From: Reichenbachiella agariperforans
GTDB lineage: Bacteria; Bacteroidota; Bacteroidia; Cytophagales; Cyclobacteriaceae
NCBI RefSeq assembly: GCF_900142205.1
Contig: NZ_FRAA01000001.1
Coordinates: 1,136,601 to 1,200,600, forward strand
Reading direction: 5' to 3'
DNA: 64,000 nt
Shown: positions 26,371 to 34,452 of the stretch, piece after piece
Position numbering within the stretch: the first letter of the stretch is position 1
Layout of the letters: every line of letters starts with the position of its first letter
Position numbers and translations under genes: made by a program
The notes under the pieces: model-generated
Database searches by the model: none
Seen by the model: the letters and a program-made list of their open reading frames with translations, nothing else
What the model was told of the DNA's origin: nothing

Positions 26371-27243
26371 ATGAGACAGCTTAAGATCACACAATCCATA
26401 ACTAACAGACGTGAGAGTCACACACTTGAGAAGTACTTTACGGAAGTTAGTAGTGTGCCGATGATTACCCCAGACGAAGAGGTAGAACTCGCACAACGTA
26501 TCAAACAAGGAGATGATCTAGCTTTAGAAAAATTGGTAAAAGCAAACTTGAGGTTTGTGGTTTCTGTAGCGAAACAGTACCAAAACAGAAGTTTACCACT
26601 CAATGACTTGATCAATGAAGGTAACTTAGGCCTTATCAAAGCAGCGAAGAAATTTGACGAAACCAAAGGTTTTAAATTTATCTCATACGCCGTATGGTGG
26701 ATTCGTCAATCTATTATGCAGGCACTCGCTGAGCAATCTAGAATCGTCAGACTACCGATGAACAAATCTGGTGCAATCAACCAGATTAGAAGAGCATATG
26801 CAGAGTTAGAGCAGAAATACGAAAGAGAGCCTACCGAAGAAGAATTGGCAGAAATCTTGGAAATGAAACCAAGTGAGGTTCGAAACACACTCGGTGCTGA
26901 GGTAAAGCAAATGTCTATGGACGCTCCTTTTGGGGAAGACGAATCAGGTTCATTGCTTGATGTACTAGAAAACAAAACTACTGGCCCTACTGATGGGCAG
27001 ATGGTATTCAACGATTCGTTGAAAGTAGAAACCATTAGAGCGCTATCTACCCTGACAGCTAGAGAAAGAGAAGTAGTTAAAATGAGCTTTGGTATCGGGT
27101 CTGATAACCCTTTCACCCTAGAAGAAATCGGGGACATCATGGGACTAACCCGTGAACGAGTAAGACAAATCAGAGAAAAGGCGCTCCAAAAACTAAGAGA
27201 ACCTAACAAAAACCAAAGATTGAAAGAGTTCTGTGCTACCTGA
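26371..27243 (+). CDS. rpoD: Primary sigma factor RpoD (sigma-70, Bacteroidota short form)
   Basis: The 290-residue protein carries regions 1.2 to 4: EKYFTEVSSVPMITPDEEVELAQRIKQGD (1.2, shown in part as EVELAQRIKQGD), the core-binding and -10 region LRFVVSVAKQYQNRSLPLNDLI and YAVWWIRQSIMQAL (2.2-2.4), region 3 (INQIRRAYAELEQKY), and region 4.2 LEEIGDIMGLTRERVRQI. It lacks region 1.1, as is normal for the Bacteroidota housekeeping sigma. That sigma recognises TTTG/TAnnTTTG promoters, as found at several genes here. It has its own promoter and terminator and appears monocistronic. Confidence 0.96.
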   Translation: MRQLKITQSITNRRESHTLEKYFTEVSSVPMITPDEEVELAQRIKQGDDLALEKLVKANLRFVVSVAKQYQNRSLPLNDLINEGNLGLIKAAKKFDETKGFKFISYAVWWIRQSIMQALAEQSRIVRLPMNKSGAINQIRRAYAELEQKYEREPTEEELAEILEMKPSEVRNTLGAEVKQMSMDAPFGEDESGSLLDVLENKTTGPTDGQMVFNDSLKVETIRALSTLTAREREVVKMSFGIGSDNPFTLEEIGDIMGLTRERVRQIREKALQKLREPNKNQRLKEFCAT

Positions 27244-27271
27244 TTTTAGGTCACTAAAAAAACATCAATTA

Positions 27272-27303
27272 AAAAAAACCTCAGCATGTGCTGAGGTTTT
27301 TTT
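27272..27303 (+). terminator. Rho-independent terminator after rpoD
   Basis: An A-run leads into CCTCAGC (27279-27285) and GCTGAGG (27289-27295), followed by TTTTTTT. It is a strong hairpin about 30 bases past the rpoD stop, with flanking A/T runs extending the stem. Confidence 0.9.
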
Positions 27304-27402
27304 ATGTGTTAACACATAGATGTAATTATTGCAAGATAAAATATAACAATGAACGCCCGATATTGTTATACTTGTAATCAGAATCACTACAAACAAAGCA
27401 CT

Positions 27403-29205
27403 ATGCCGTTTACTGCCTTGTCGGGGACATTAGGAAAGAAAAGAGCCGCACACTTATTAAGGAGAGCTTGTACAGGCGCATCTATTACTCAGATTGATGA
27501 GTTTGCAAGCCTCACCGCGTCAGAAGCCTACCAAAGACTAACTGCTACCGATCTCCCAAACCCTCTCCCTCCTATTGATACAGAAACAGGCTCGGAGTGG
27601 ATCACCAATGGCCCCACAGATGCGAATGGAGACAATCTATCTACGCTACTCAATGCATGGATGATCGGACAGATGCTCGCCAGTGATGTCGACGAAACTC
27701 AGAAACTCTCTTACTCCTTTCGAGAACGCATTGTCTTTTTTATGCATACACTCTTCACGACAAAGCAAGAGAAGGTCAACAACACAAGGTCTATTTACTA
27801 CCAAAACGCACTATTTAGACATTATGCATTTGACACTAATGACAGAGAGGTCCCTACACCTAATCCTGATCCCGATTCTACAGAGATATTACCTAACACC
27901 ATATACCCCGTCAATTTTAAGCATTTGACCAAGAAAGTATGTGTAGACAATGCCATGCTAAAATTCCTTGATGGAAGTCAAAACGTAAAAGGAAGCCCCA
28001 ATGAAAACTATGCAAGAGAACTACTGGAACTCTACACCATAGGAAGAGGTCTAGAAGGGGATATCCCAGAAACAAACACACCAGGAGATTACATCTATTA
28101 TACAGAAGAGGATGTACAAGCTGCCGCTAAAGTACTCTCTGGTTTTGACACAGATACCAATGTAGAAAATGGCGCATTCAATAATTTAGATATCGAAACC
28201 GAACTCCCACGAGGAGTCATCCGAGGTAGTAACATCGCGACACAGCATGATAACACTGTCAAGACCTTTAGTGCTCGGATGGGAAATGCCACCATACAAG
28301 CAGACCCAGAGCTCCTACAAGGCAGTAGTCCTACGGAGGAAAGTGTCCTTGATGAAATCAGTCAACTCATTGACCTGATCTATGACCAAGATGAAACAGC
28401 ACTTCATATCTGCAGAAGACTGTATCGCTTTTATGTATACCACGAGGTAACTCCCACGATCCAAGCAGGTGTTATTCAAGATATGGCTGATATTTTCAAG
28501 GCCAATGATTTCAAATTAGCTCCTGTACTCGAAGCGTTATTTACCTCCGAAGAGTTCTATGGTGGCACAGGTGGCGTAACCGACGATGTGTTTGGTAGTA
28601 TCATCAAATCTCCACTGGATGTCACGCTGGGATTCACCAAAAATTTCAACATCGCTGTACCTAATTCACAAACTGATACAGCTCGTTTTTACGAATTGAC
28701 GCGCGCGCTATTAGGAGAAATGGGAGGGCAAGGCATGGATTTTTATGAGCCATTTGAAGTGGCAGGATACTCCGCATACCATCAGTTCCCGCTGTACAAT
28801 CGCTCATGGATTAGTCCAAACTACCTCACCAACCGGTACAATTTCGTACGCAACCGCATCACCCCTGGTGACCTACAAGACTTAGGAGACATTAGTCCAA
28901 TTCAATTCGTGCAAAACAATATCCCCGCAGCAGATGCACGAGATGCCAAAACATTAGTCATTTCCTTGATCGAATATTTCCTACCGATGAGTACCGATGC
29001 GTCCTTTGATGGTGCATCAACGAGCGAGATGACACAAGAGCGTATGACCTATTTTCTATCGGTGTTCTTAGGCACAATGGATGCTGATCCCGAAGCTGCT
29101 TGGACGAGCAACTGGGACAGCCAAACAGACATGGACAAAGCGGACAACCAGCTAGCTAACTTATTCAACGCCATGCTACAGTCTCCAGAATATCAATTGA
29201 TGTAA
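27403..29205 (+). CDS. DUF1800 family protein
   Basis: The 600-residue product contains LGKKRAAHLLRRACTGAS at its N-terminus, MLKFLDGSQNVKGSPNENYARELLELYTIG in the centre (shown in part as PNENYARELLELYTIG), and EGYSAYHQFP-type residues (AGYSAYHQFP), hallmarks of DUF1800. These proteins are nearly always encoded next to a DUF1501 protein, as here (11-bp gap), and are thought to act in the periplasm or at the surface. The ATG at 27403 is preferred because the 18 codons upstream look non-conserved; no signal peptide is obvious with either start. Biochemical function is not established. Confidence 0.85.
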   Translation: MPFTALSGTLGKKRAAHLLRRACTGASITQIDEFASLTASEAYQRLTATDLPNPLPPIDTETGSEWITNGPTDANGDNLSTLLNAWMIGQMLASDVDETQKLSYSFRERIVFFMHTLFTTKQEKVNNTRSIYYQNALFRHYAFDTNDREVPTPNPDPDSTEILPNTIYPVNFKHLTKKVCVDNAMLKFLDGSQNVKGSPNENYARELLELYTIGRGLEGDIPETNTPGDYIYYTEEDVQAAAKVLSGFDTDTNVENGAFNNLDIETELPRGVIRGSNIATQHDNTVKTFSARMGNATIQADPELLQGSSPTEESVLDEISQLIDLIYDQDETALHICRRLYRFYVYHEVTPTIQAGVIQDMADIFKANDFKLAPVLEALFTSEEFYGGTGGVTDDVFGSIIKSPLDVTLGFTKNFNIAVPNSQTDTARFYELTRALLGEMGGQGMDFYEPFEVAGYSAYHQFPLYNRSWISPNYLTNRYNFVRNRITPGDLQDLGDISPIQFVQNNIPAADARDAKTLVISLIEYFLPMSTDASFDGASTSEMTQERMTYFLSVFLGTMDADPEAAWTSNWDSQTDMDKADNQLANLFNAMLQSPEYQLM

Positions 29206-29216
29206 TCTCTCTGAGT

Positions 29217-30908
29217 ATGAAAAGAAGAAACTTTATCAAGAAACTTGGTTTTGCAGCTGGCGCCCCTATTGCATTTCAAGGGGTGCCGCTTCAAATCCTC
29301 GCTGCGCAGCAAGAGTTCCAAAACCTAGCTGCACAAAGCACCAACGACAATGTACTCATCATACTACAGATGCATGGAGGTAATGACGGTCTGAATACCG
29401 TCATCCCTATAGAAAAATACGACCAGTATTATAGCAGAAGAGCTAACATCGCCATCCCATATAAATCTGGTAGTCGTACACTCATCCCATTAGACAGCAC
29501 GGTAGCATCTGCGGATCAGGTCGGTCTTCACCCTGACATGAATGGCTTCAAAGACCTCTACGACAAAGGAAAGGCGGCTATTTTTCAAGGTGTGTCATAC
29601 GAAAACAACAATGGATCTCACTTTAGAGGTAGAGATATACAATTGATGGGTGGAGGGTCTGACGACTATTTTTCATCTGGATGGATCGGCCGCTATCTTA
29701 ATCACGAATATACCCCTCTCAAATACCCTGAAGAATTCCCTAACGACACCATGCCTGATCCATTAGCACTGGAAATGGGTAATGACGTATCTCTTCTTTT
29801 CCATCAAGAAGGCAACATTCCTACATCAATCTCTCTACCAGGCAACCCAGAAGGATTTGCCAATTTGATAGAAGGGCTGGACGGGTTTACTGACGAAGGA
29901 TTAGATCCTAGAGGTACACCTCCTGATTTTTTGAATTCCAGCCCTTATGGTAAAGAAATGGACTGGCTACTGAGTTTGGAGGACAAGTCAGAAACCTACA
30001 TCAAGCGACTTGCTAAAGTATATGAACCGACTAAGGAAAGTGAAGTAGACTATCCAGAAAAATACCCTTACGGAGATTCTAAAAACCACCTAAGTTCTCA
30101 ACTAAAGCTAATTGCTCGATTATTAAGTGGGGGACTCAAAACCAAAGTATTCTTGGTCAAAATCGGTGGGTTCGATACCCATGCAGATCAAACAACCTCT
30201 TACGATCCTACTTTGGGGTCGCATGCTGCACTGCTCTATCACATCAGCTCGGCTATGAATGCCTTTGACGCAGACCTCAGAAGCAGAGGATTGTCAGAAC
30301 GCGTCATGTCAGTAACCATGTCCGAATTTGGCCGCCGAATCGGATCTAACGGATCATACGGTACAGATCACGGAACTGGCGGGCCAGTCATGATGTTCGG
30401 CGCGGGTGTCAATGCTGGTATCTATGGTACTAACCCAGACTTAGATAATCACAATGTCAACATGCAGTTCGATTACCGACAGCTCTACGCCAACCTCCTA
30501 CATGAGTGGATGGGTGTGGATCAATCTGTAATCCAAAATGACATCTTATTCGGAGACTTCATCTCAGGGCCAAGCCATGACGGTGGCACCTACGAGCCAC
30601 TTGATCTAATCAAAGAAGTAATCACAGGAACGGACAGCTACGTAAAGAGCATGTTCCAGATAGAGTCCATCTACCCTAACCCTGCAACGAATTATGTCCA
30701 AGCCATAGTGATGGTCAATGATACACAAAATGTTAATTTTGAAATGATCGATTCGTCAGGCAGAGTAGTACGCTCTACGAGACGTCTCATCACGCCAGGC
30801 AAGCATACGATCACTTTTCAGCTCACGAATATGATGCCTGGATTTTACTTTATCAAAGCTAAATCACCTAAACTCAATGATACGAAACGCCTTTTTGTTC
30901 GCAAGTAA
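29217..30908 (+). CDS. DUF1501 family protein with twin-Arg leader and T9SS sorting domain
   Basis: This 563-residue protein begins MKRRNFIKKLGFAAGAPIAF, a twin-arginine-like leader. It has the sulfatase/phosphatase-like DUF1501 body (MHGGNDGLNTVIP, GSHFRGRDI, GGFDTHADQ, TMSEFGRR, DHGTGGPVM). The last 75 or so residues (IYPNPATNYV … GKHTITF … PGFYFIKAK … KRLFVRK) form a type A C-terminal sorting domain of the type IX secretion system. It should be exported across the inner membrane and then attached to the cell surface. It pairs with the DUF1800 gene. Its 3' end overlaps the next gene by 32 bases. Confidence 0.9.
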   Translation: MKRRNFIKKLGFAAGAPIAFQGVPLQILAAQQEFQNLAAQSTNDNVLIILQMHGGNDGLNTVIPIEKYDQYYSRRANIAIPYKSGSRTLIPLDSTVASADQVGLHPDMNGFKDLYDKGKAAIFQGVSYENNNGSHFRGRDIQLMGGGSDDYFSSGWIGRYLNHEYTPLKYPEEFPNDTMPDPLALEMGNDVSLLFHQEGNIPTSISLPGNPEGFANLIEGLDGFTDEGLDPRGTPPDFLNSSPYGKEMDWLLSLEDKSETYIKRLAKVYEPTKESEVDYPEKYPYGDSKNHLSSQLKLIARLLSGGLKTKVFLVKIGGFDTHADQTTSYDPTLGSHAALLYHISSAMNAFDADLRSRGLSERVMSVTMSEFGRRIGSNGSYGTDHGTGGPVMMFGAGVNAGIYGTNPDLDNHNVNMQFDYRQLYANLLHEWMGVDQSVIQNDILFGDFISGPSHDGGTYEPLDLIKEVITGTDSYVKSMFQIESIYPNPATNYVQAIVMVNDTQNVNFEMIDSSGRVVRSTRRLITPGKHTITFQLTNMMPGFYFIKAKSPKLNDTKRLFVRK

Positions 30909-31758
30909 AGCAGCACTAATCGCTGTTCTACTCCTGTCTAGCCAGTCCGTGCTAGCGCAGCGCAATATGAAGCCAAGATTGCCTGGCTCTGAATACCAAA
31001 ACTTCCTCAAGACACAATGGTGGCTAGGGTTGAAGTTTGGTGCCAATTTCACCCAACCCAATCCTAAAGACAGATACTCATCGGTAACGCCGATCAACTA
31101 CGACACGGAGCTTTTAGAAAAAACCTACGAGAATTTCAGCCAACCAGGAGTGTTAATAGGCTTGGATTTATCCTTCTACCACAAGGGGGTATCTGTTGCC
31201 ATTACACCTGTATTCAAGCAAATAGGGTATCACTACAAAAGTAACTTAGAGTGGACTGGAGATCTGGATACAGAAACTTTCGAGACTGAATACAGCATAA
31301 AGCAAACAGCAAGTTTCATCGAGCTACCTATTTCTCTCCGCTATGAGATAATCAAACAAGGCAAGCTACGCCCCTACATCATGGCCGGGTTTCAATATTC
31401 TTTCGCACTCTATGCGAACAAAAAAACGGACATCAAACACACAGACTATATCACCGGTACTCCACAAACCTATGATGGTGGGTCTGTCACGGTAGATGTC
31501 AAAGAAGAATTCCAGAACTATTATGGTGCGCTCGCCGGACTCGGCTTTGGGTGGGATGTAGGCAATATCCGAACGGTATTAGAGGTCTCTTATGCCTATG
31601 GCCTGAGTTCCATCACCGATACCGACAAACGCTACAGCGAAAACGATCTCGTATCACTCGGCGAGTCTAATGACGAAACGAATATCAATGGTATCAATGC
31701 ATCTCTTAGTGTCATATTCCCACTACGATACATTGACAACACCTTCTCCTCTCGATAA
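30877..31758 (+). CDS. Outer membrane beta-barrel protein
   Basis: The 293-residue product has a signal peptide (about 1-28, ending SVLAQ) and a mature part with alternating hydrophobic strands: WWLGLKFGANFT, GVLIGLDLSFYH, VSVAITPVFKQIG, LRPYIMAGFQYSF, YGALAGLGFGWDVG. It ends near the aromatic strand pattern ASLSVIFPLRY. This resembles PorT/OmpW-like small barrels. It starts inside the DUF1501 gene (32-base overlap) because the signal peptide requires that start. Genes 27403-32957 form one apparent operon. Function unknown. Confidence 0.75.
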   Translation: MIRNAFLFASKAALIAVLLLSSQSVLAQRNMKPRLPGSEYQNFLKTQWWLGLKFGANFTQPNPKDRYSSVTPINYDTELLEKTYENFSQPGVLIGLDLSFYHKGVSVAITPVFKQIGYHYKSNLEWTGDLDTETFETEYSIKQTASFIELPISLRYEIIKQGKLRPYIMAGFQYSFALYANKKTDIKHTDYITGTPQTYDGGSVTVDVKEEFQNYYGALAGLGFGWDVGNIRTVLEVSYAYGLSSITDTDKRYSENDLVSLGESNDETNINGINASLSVIFPLRYIDNTFSSR

Positions 31759-31760
31759 CA

Positions 31761-32957
31761 ATGAAAAACCTAGTATACGCCCTCTTCTTGCTAATCATCC
31801 TTGCTGCATGTAAAGACGATGAAATCGATCCTAAAACATCCTTCACCAAAATATACGACAGCTTCAGAAGCGACCAGAGTTACTACCCGATAGATATAGT
31901 CGCTACCGAAACGGGTTTTTTGGTTCTCACCAGTCAATCACTAAAAAACACAGATGATGACCGCAATTACTCAGGTGTACAACTCATAGAACTGGACGAA
32001 GAAGGAAACTACGTAGCAGAAACCACTCTTAATGCAGAACAATATGACTCACCAATCGGTGACTTCATGACCATAGATGACATGTATTACTTCGTGATGA
32101 TGGACAACAACAAACGAGCACAGCTTGCCAGTGTTGGTAGCAGCATCGAAAGTCTCGTCATCACCCCACTGAGCAATGGACTTACTTGGCCTCTCGCCGC
32201 AAGCCTCAGCACCAATGACAACATCATCCTACTGAGTTTTGATGGGACGGATCAAACCATCATTAGTTTGGTCAACCTCGACGGTACTGCTACGACTAAC
32301 GCTGCCTACTCTATAGGAACCAACAATGACATAGCAGCCGTGATATTTGATCATTTTACTGATCCAGAGCGGTATGGATTACCATTCTTTTGTGGGCAAC
32401 TCAGCGAGACGACCTACTACTTCAATGGCATCTATGACCACACGCTGTCTCTCGTATTTACTAACCTAGGGCAAAACCCAACAGGCGTCTGTCAAGGACA
32501 AGGAACCGATGGTGGACTCACTGCGCTACTCCCCTTGCCGTCTGGCGGCTACTCATTGTTTGGTTATCAGTTCAATGACAACTTCATACAGCCCAACCAG
32601 GCTATCGCAAATGATGTGGTGACATCTAGTATCAACTTTATGAATGTCCCCTTCTCGGAATACAAATCTAGAACGCCTGCAAACATCGTGAGTTATGAGC
32701 GCAATGGTACCATGTATTCTGTGATAGCAGCCGAAACGCAATCTCGTCAAATTGCGCTCAATGTATTTGACATAGCCACTTCAGAATCAGTTGGCGTATT
32801 AAAAATAGGAAATATCAATCCATACACCCTCTCCTCCATCAAGGTAGATGAGGACAATAATCTACTCGTGCTAGGTACAACATTGGTGTCAGGTCGTTTC
32901 CCTAGAGTGTTCTTTAAAAAAATATCTGAAAAAGAAATGAGTGATTTGATCCAATAA
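31761..32957 (+). CDS. Lipoprotein of unknown function, beta-propeller-like
   Basis: This 398-residue protein starts MKNLVYALFLLIILAACKDDE: a lipobox LAAC with Cys17 and an acidic, outer-membrane-type retention context. The rest has repeated blocks of the form 'V…LDEEGNYV', 'MTIDDMYYFVMMDNNK', 'STNDNIILLSFDG', 'VDEDNNLLVLGTT', suggestive of a beta-propeller. It begins two bases after the barrel gene stop and ends the DUF1800/DUF1501 operon. A surface-exposed role with the upstream barrel is plausible but unproven. Confidence 0.7.
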   Translation: MKNLVYALFLLIILAACKDDEIDPKTSFTKIYDSFRSDQSYYPIDIVATETGFLVLTSQSLKNTDDDRNYSGVQLIELDEEGNYVAETTLNAEQYDSPIGDFMTIDDMYYFVMMDNNKRAQLASVGSSIESLVITPLSNGLTWPLAASLSTNDNIILLSFDGTDQTIISLVNLDGTATTNAAYSIGTNNDIAAVIFDHFTDPERYGLPFFCGQLSETTYYFNGIYDHTLSLVFTNLGQNPTGVCQGQGTDGGLTALLPLPSGGYSLFGYQFNDNFIQPNQAIANDVVTSSINFMNVPFSEYKSRTPANIVSYERNGTMYSVIAAETQSRQIALNVFDIATSESVGVLKIGNINPYTLSSIKVDEDNNLLVLGTTLVSGRFPRVFFKKISEKEMSDLIQ

Positions 32958-33540
32958 AATTGATTCTTATATGATGCTTTTAAACCTGAATGAAATGTTT
33001 CAATTCAGGTTTAAAAGTTAAAAGAAGATAGATGATCAATGTACTAAACAGCATTTTACTAGATGTAAGATTTTAACCCATTGGGTTAAGCTATAACTGA
33101 CATTAAGCTCCAAAGAAAACCCAACTCCTATTAACAATTACGCATTTCCCTATTGACTCCCAGTCATACTATTTATAAAAATAGTACAATTACCATAAAT
33201 CACACCTACCGCTTCCGCCTCACTCCAAAAAGAACCTCTACTTTTTCTTACCCCGAAACACAAAAATACCTGTTTTCAGGGATGGGTGTCTATCAAACTG
33301 ATTAAGAAGCTCGAAAAATCACGCAACCAATTCAATCATAAAACACTGTAAAACAATATTTTAACTAACAATTAACAGTTTCGAAACAAACACACTACAG
33401 GCTCACTAGGATATTTATACTATTACTATTCTAAGATTATATTTGACTTAACCACTCTCGACGTTTCAAGCCACACCCCTTATCACCTAGCCGCCTACTC
33501 TAAGCTTGATTAATACAATTTAACTTTCTACTTTCACTAT
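32958..33540. promoter_or_regulatory. Long non-coding leader region of the curli operon
   Basis: This 583-bp region has no credible ORF. It starts with a terminator hairpin and then holds several short palindromes: TTAACCCA-T-TGGGTTAA (33073-33089), TGACT-CCC-AGTCA (33154-33166) and TACTATTT-ATAA-AAATAGTA (33167-33186). They lie 350-470 bases before csgE. Such a long, palindrome-rich leader fits a tightly regulated surface-fibre operon. No csgD-like regulator gene is present nearby, so the regulator is unknown. Confidence 0.5.
32977..33017 (+). terminator. Hairpin terminator after the DUF1800/DUF1501 operon
   Basis: CTTTTAAACCTGAAT…ATTCAGGTTTAAAAG forms a stem of about 19 bp with one bulge, 20 bases past the lipoprotein stop. 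It could also act on antisense transcription. Confidence 0.75.
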
Positions 33541-33969
33541 ATGAAAAACATTATAAAAATACACGTAAGTGTGTTTTTGATTGGGTTCTTTTTCAATGCT
33601 CAGGGCCAAGCTCAAGATGTATTTTCAGAAAGTGTTTTGATAGAGATTGATCAGTTGATCGTTGATGAAACCCTATCAAAAAGCGGTAGAGATTTTTACG
33701 ACATGTTCTATACCAATTGGAACTGGCCAGACGTAGAAGATTCCTTTATCATCCATATTAAAGAGCGACCAGCAAGAAGTAATAGTACACAAGTACAAGT
33801 TTATGTAAACGAACTACTTGTATTCGAAAGTTTTTTACAACCAAGGCATGATTTTTTGGTTGAGCTTTCAGACCAGGCCAGCTATAACGCATACAATTAT
33901 GTAATACAGTATCGAGAGGTACTGGAGCAACTCGAAGGAGATGACATGACTGGAACAGGCTTATTCTGA
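33541..33969 (+). CDS. csgE: Curli assembly/transport component CsgE
   Basis: This 142-residue protein has a signal peptide (about 1-24, FFFNAQGQA) and a mature domain with LIVDETLSKSGRDFYDMFYTNW, which corresponds to the CsgE pattern 'DRTITRxGxDFY'; it continues with FIIHIKERPA and VQVYVNELLVFESFLQP. CsgE is the periplasmic adaptor that caps the CsgG pore and brings curlin subunits to it. Length is close to the E. coli protein (about 129). It is first of five co-directional curli genes, 18 bases before csgF. Confidence 0.9.
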   Translation: MKNIIKIHVSVFLIGFFFNAQGQAQDVFSESVLIEIDQLIVDETLSKSGRDFYDMFYTNWNWPDVEDSFIIHIKERPARSNSTQVQVYVNELLVFESFLQPRHDFLVELSDQASYNAYNYVIQYREVLEQLEGDDMTGTGLF

Positions 33970-33987
33970 AAATAGAAAGATTATAAA

Positions 33988-34401
33988 ATGAACCACCTAA
34001 ACACCAAACTCACTATGCTGATCGGCATACTCTGGATGACTATGTCCGGACTACAGGCGCAAGACTTTGTCTACAAGCCTATCAACCCAGCATTCGGAGG
34101 AGATACTTTCAACTACAACTGGCTACTGAGCTCAGCTCAAGAACAAAATCAGCATCAAAACCAAAGTTCCTTGAGTGATACAGACCTTGATAATTTCGAA
34201 GAAAACCTCAACAGACAAGTCCTCAATTTACTCTCCCGTGAACTAACAGGTGACTTATTCGGTGAAAACGGATTAGAAAATGGCCTTTACAGTATAGGCT
34301 CCTTCGAAATAGAAGTATCATCCAACACCGATGGAATCAATGTATATGTAGTCAACACCAGTGATGGTAGCGAAACCCTAGTAACAGTCCCCTATTACTA
34401 A
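33988..34401 (+). CDS. csgF: Curli assembly/transport component CsgF
   Basis: The 137-residue product has a signal peptide ending at SGLQAQ and then DFVYKPINPAFGGDTFNYN followed by WLLSSAQEQNQ. The pattern 'Y.P.NP.FGG….WLL..A..QN' is the diagnostic CsgF N-terminus, which in E. coli inserts into the CsgG channel and forms the second constriction. Length matches E. coli CsgF (138). CsgF sits at the cell surface and couples nucleation to secretion. It lies between csgE and csgG in the same operon. Confidence 0.93.
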   Translation: MNHLNTKLTMLIGILWMTMSGLQAQDFVYKPINPAFGGDTFNYNWLLSSAQEQNQHQNQSSLSDTDLDNFEENLNRQVLNLLSRELTGDLFGENGLENGLYSIGSFEIEVSSNTDGINVYVVNTSDGSETLVTVPYY

Positions 34402-34452
34402 TCAATATTCCTCAAAGCCAAAAACCTAAGAAATTCACTCTACACTAAACAC

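Noticed and set aside
26706..27209. 167-codon open frame antisense to rpoD
   Set aside because: It is the mirror of the conserved sigma regions 2 to 4 and has no protein-like motif or start context.
32958..33540. Riboswitch upstream of the curli operon
   Set aside because: I looked for c-di-GMP-type and other riboswitch cores and found only short unrelated palindromes, so no riboswitch is claimed.
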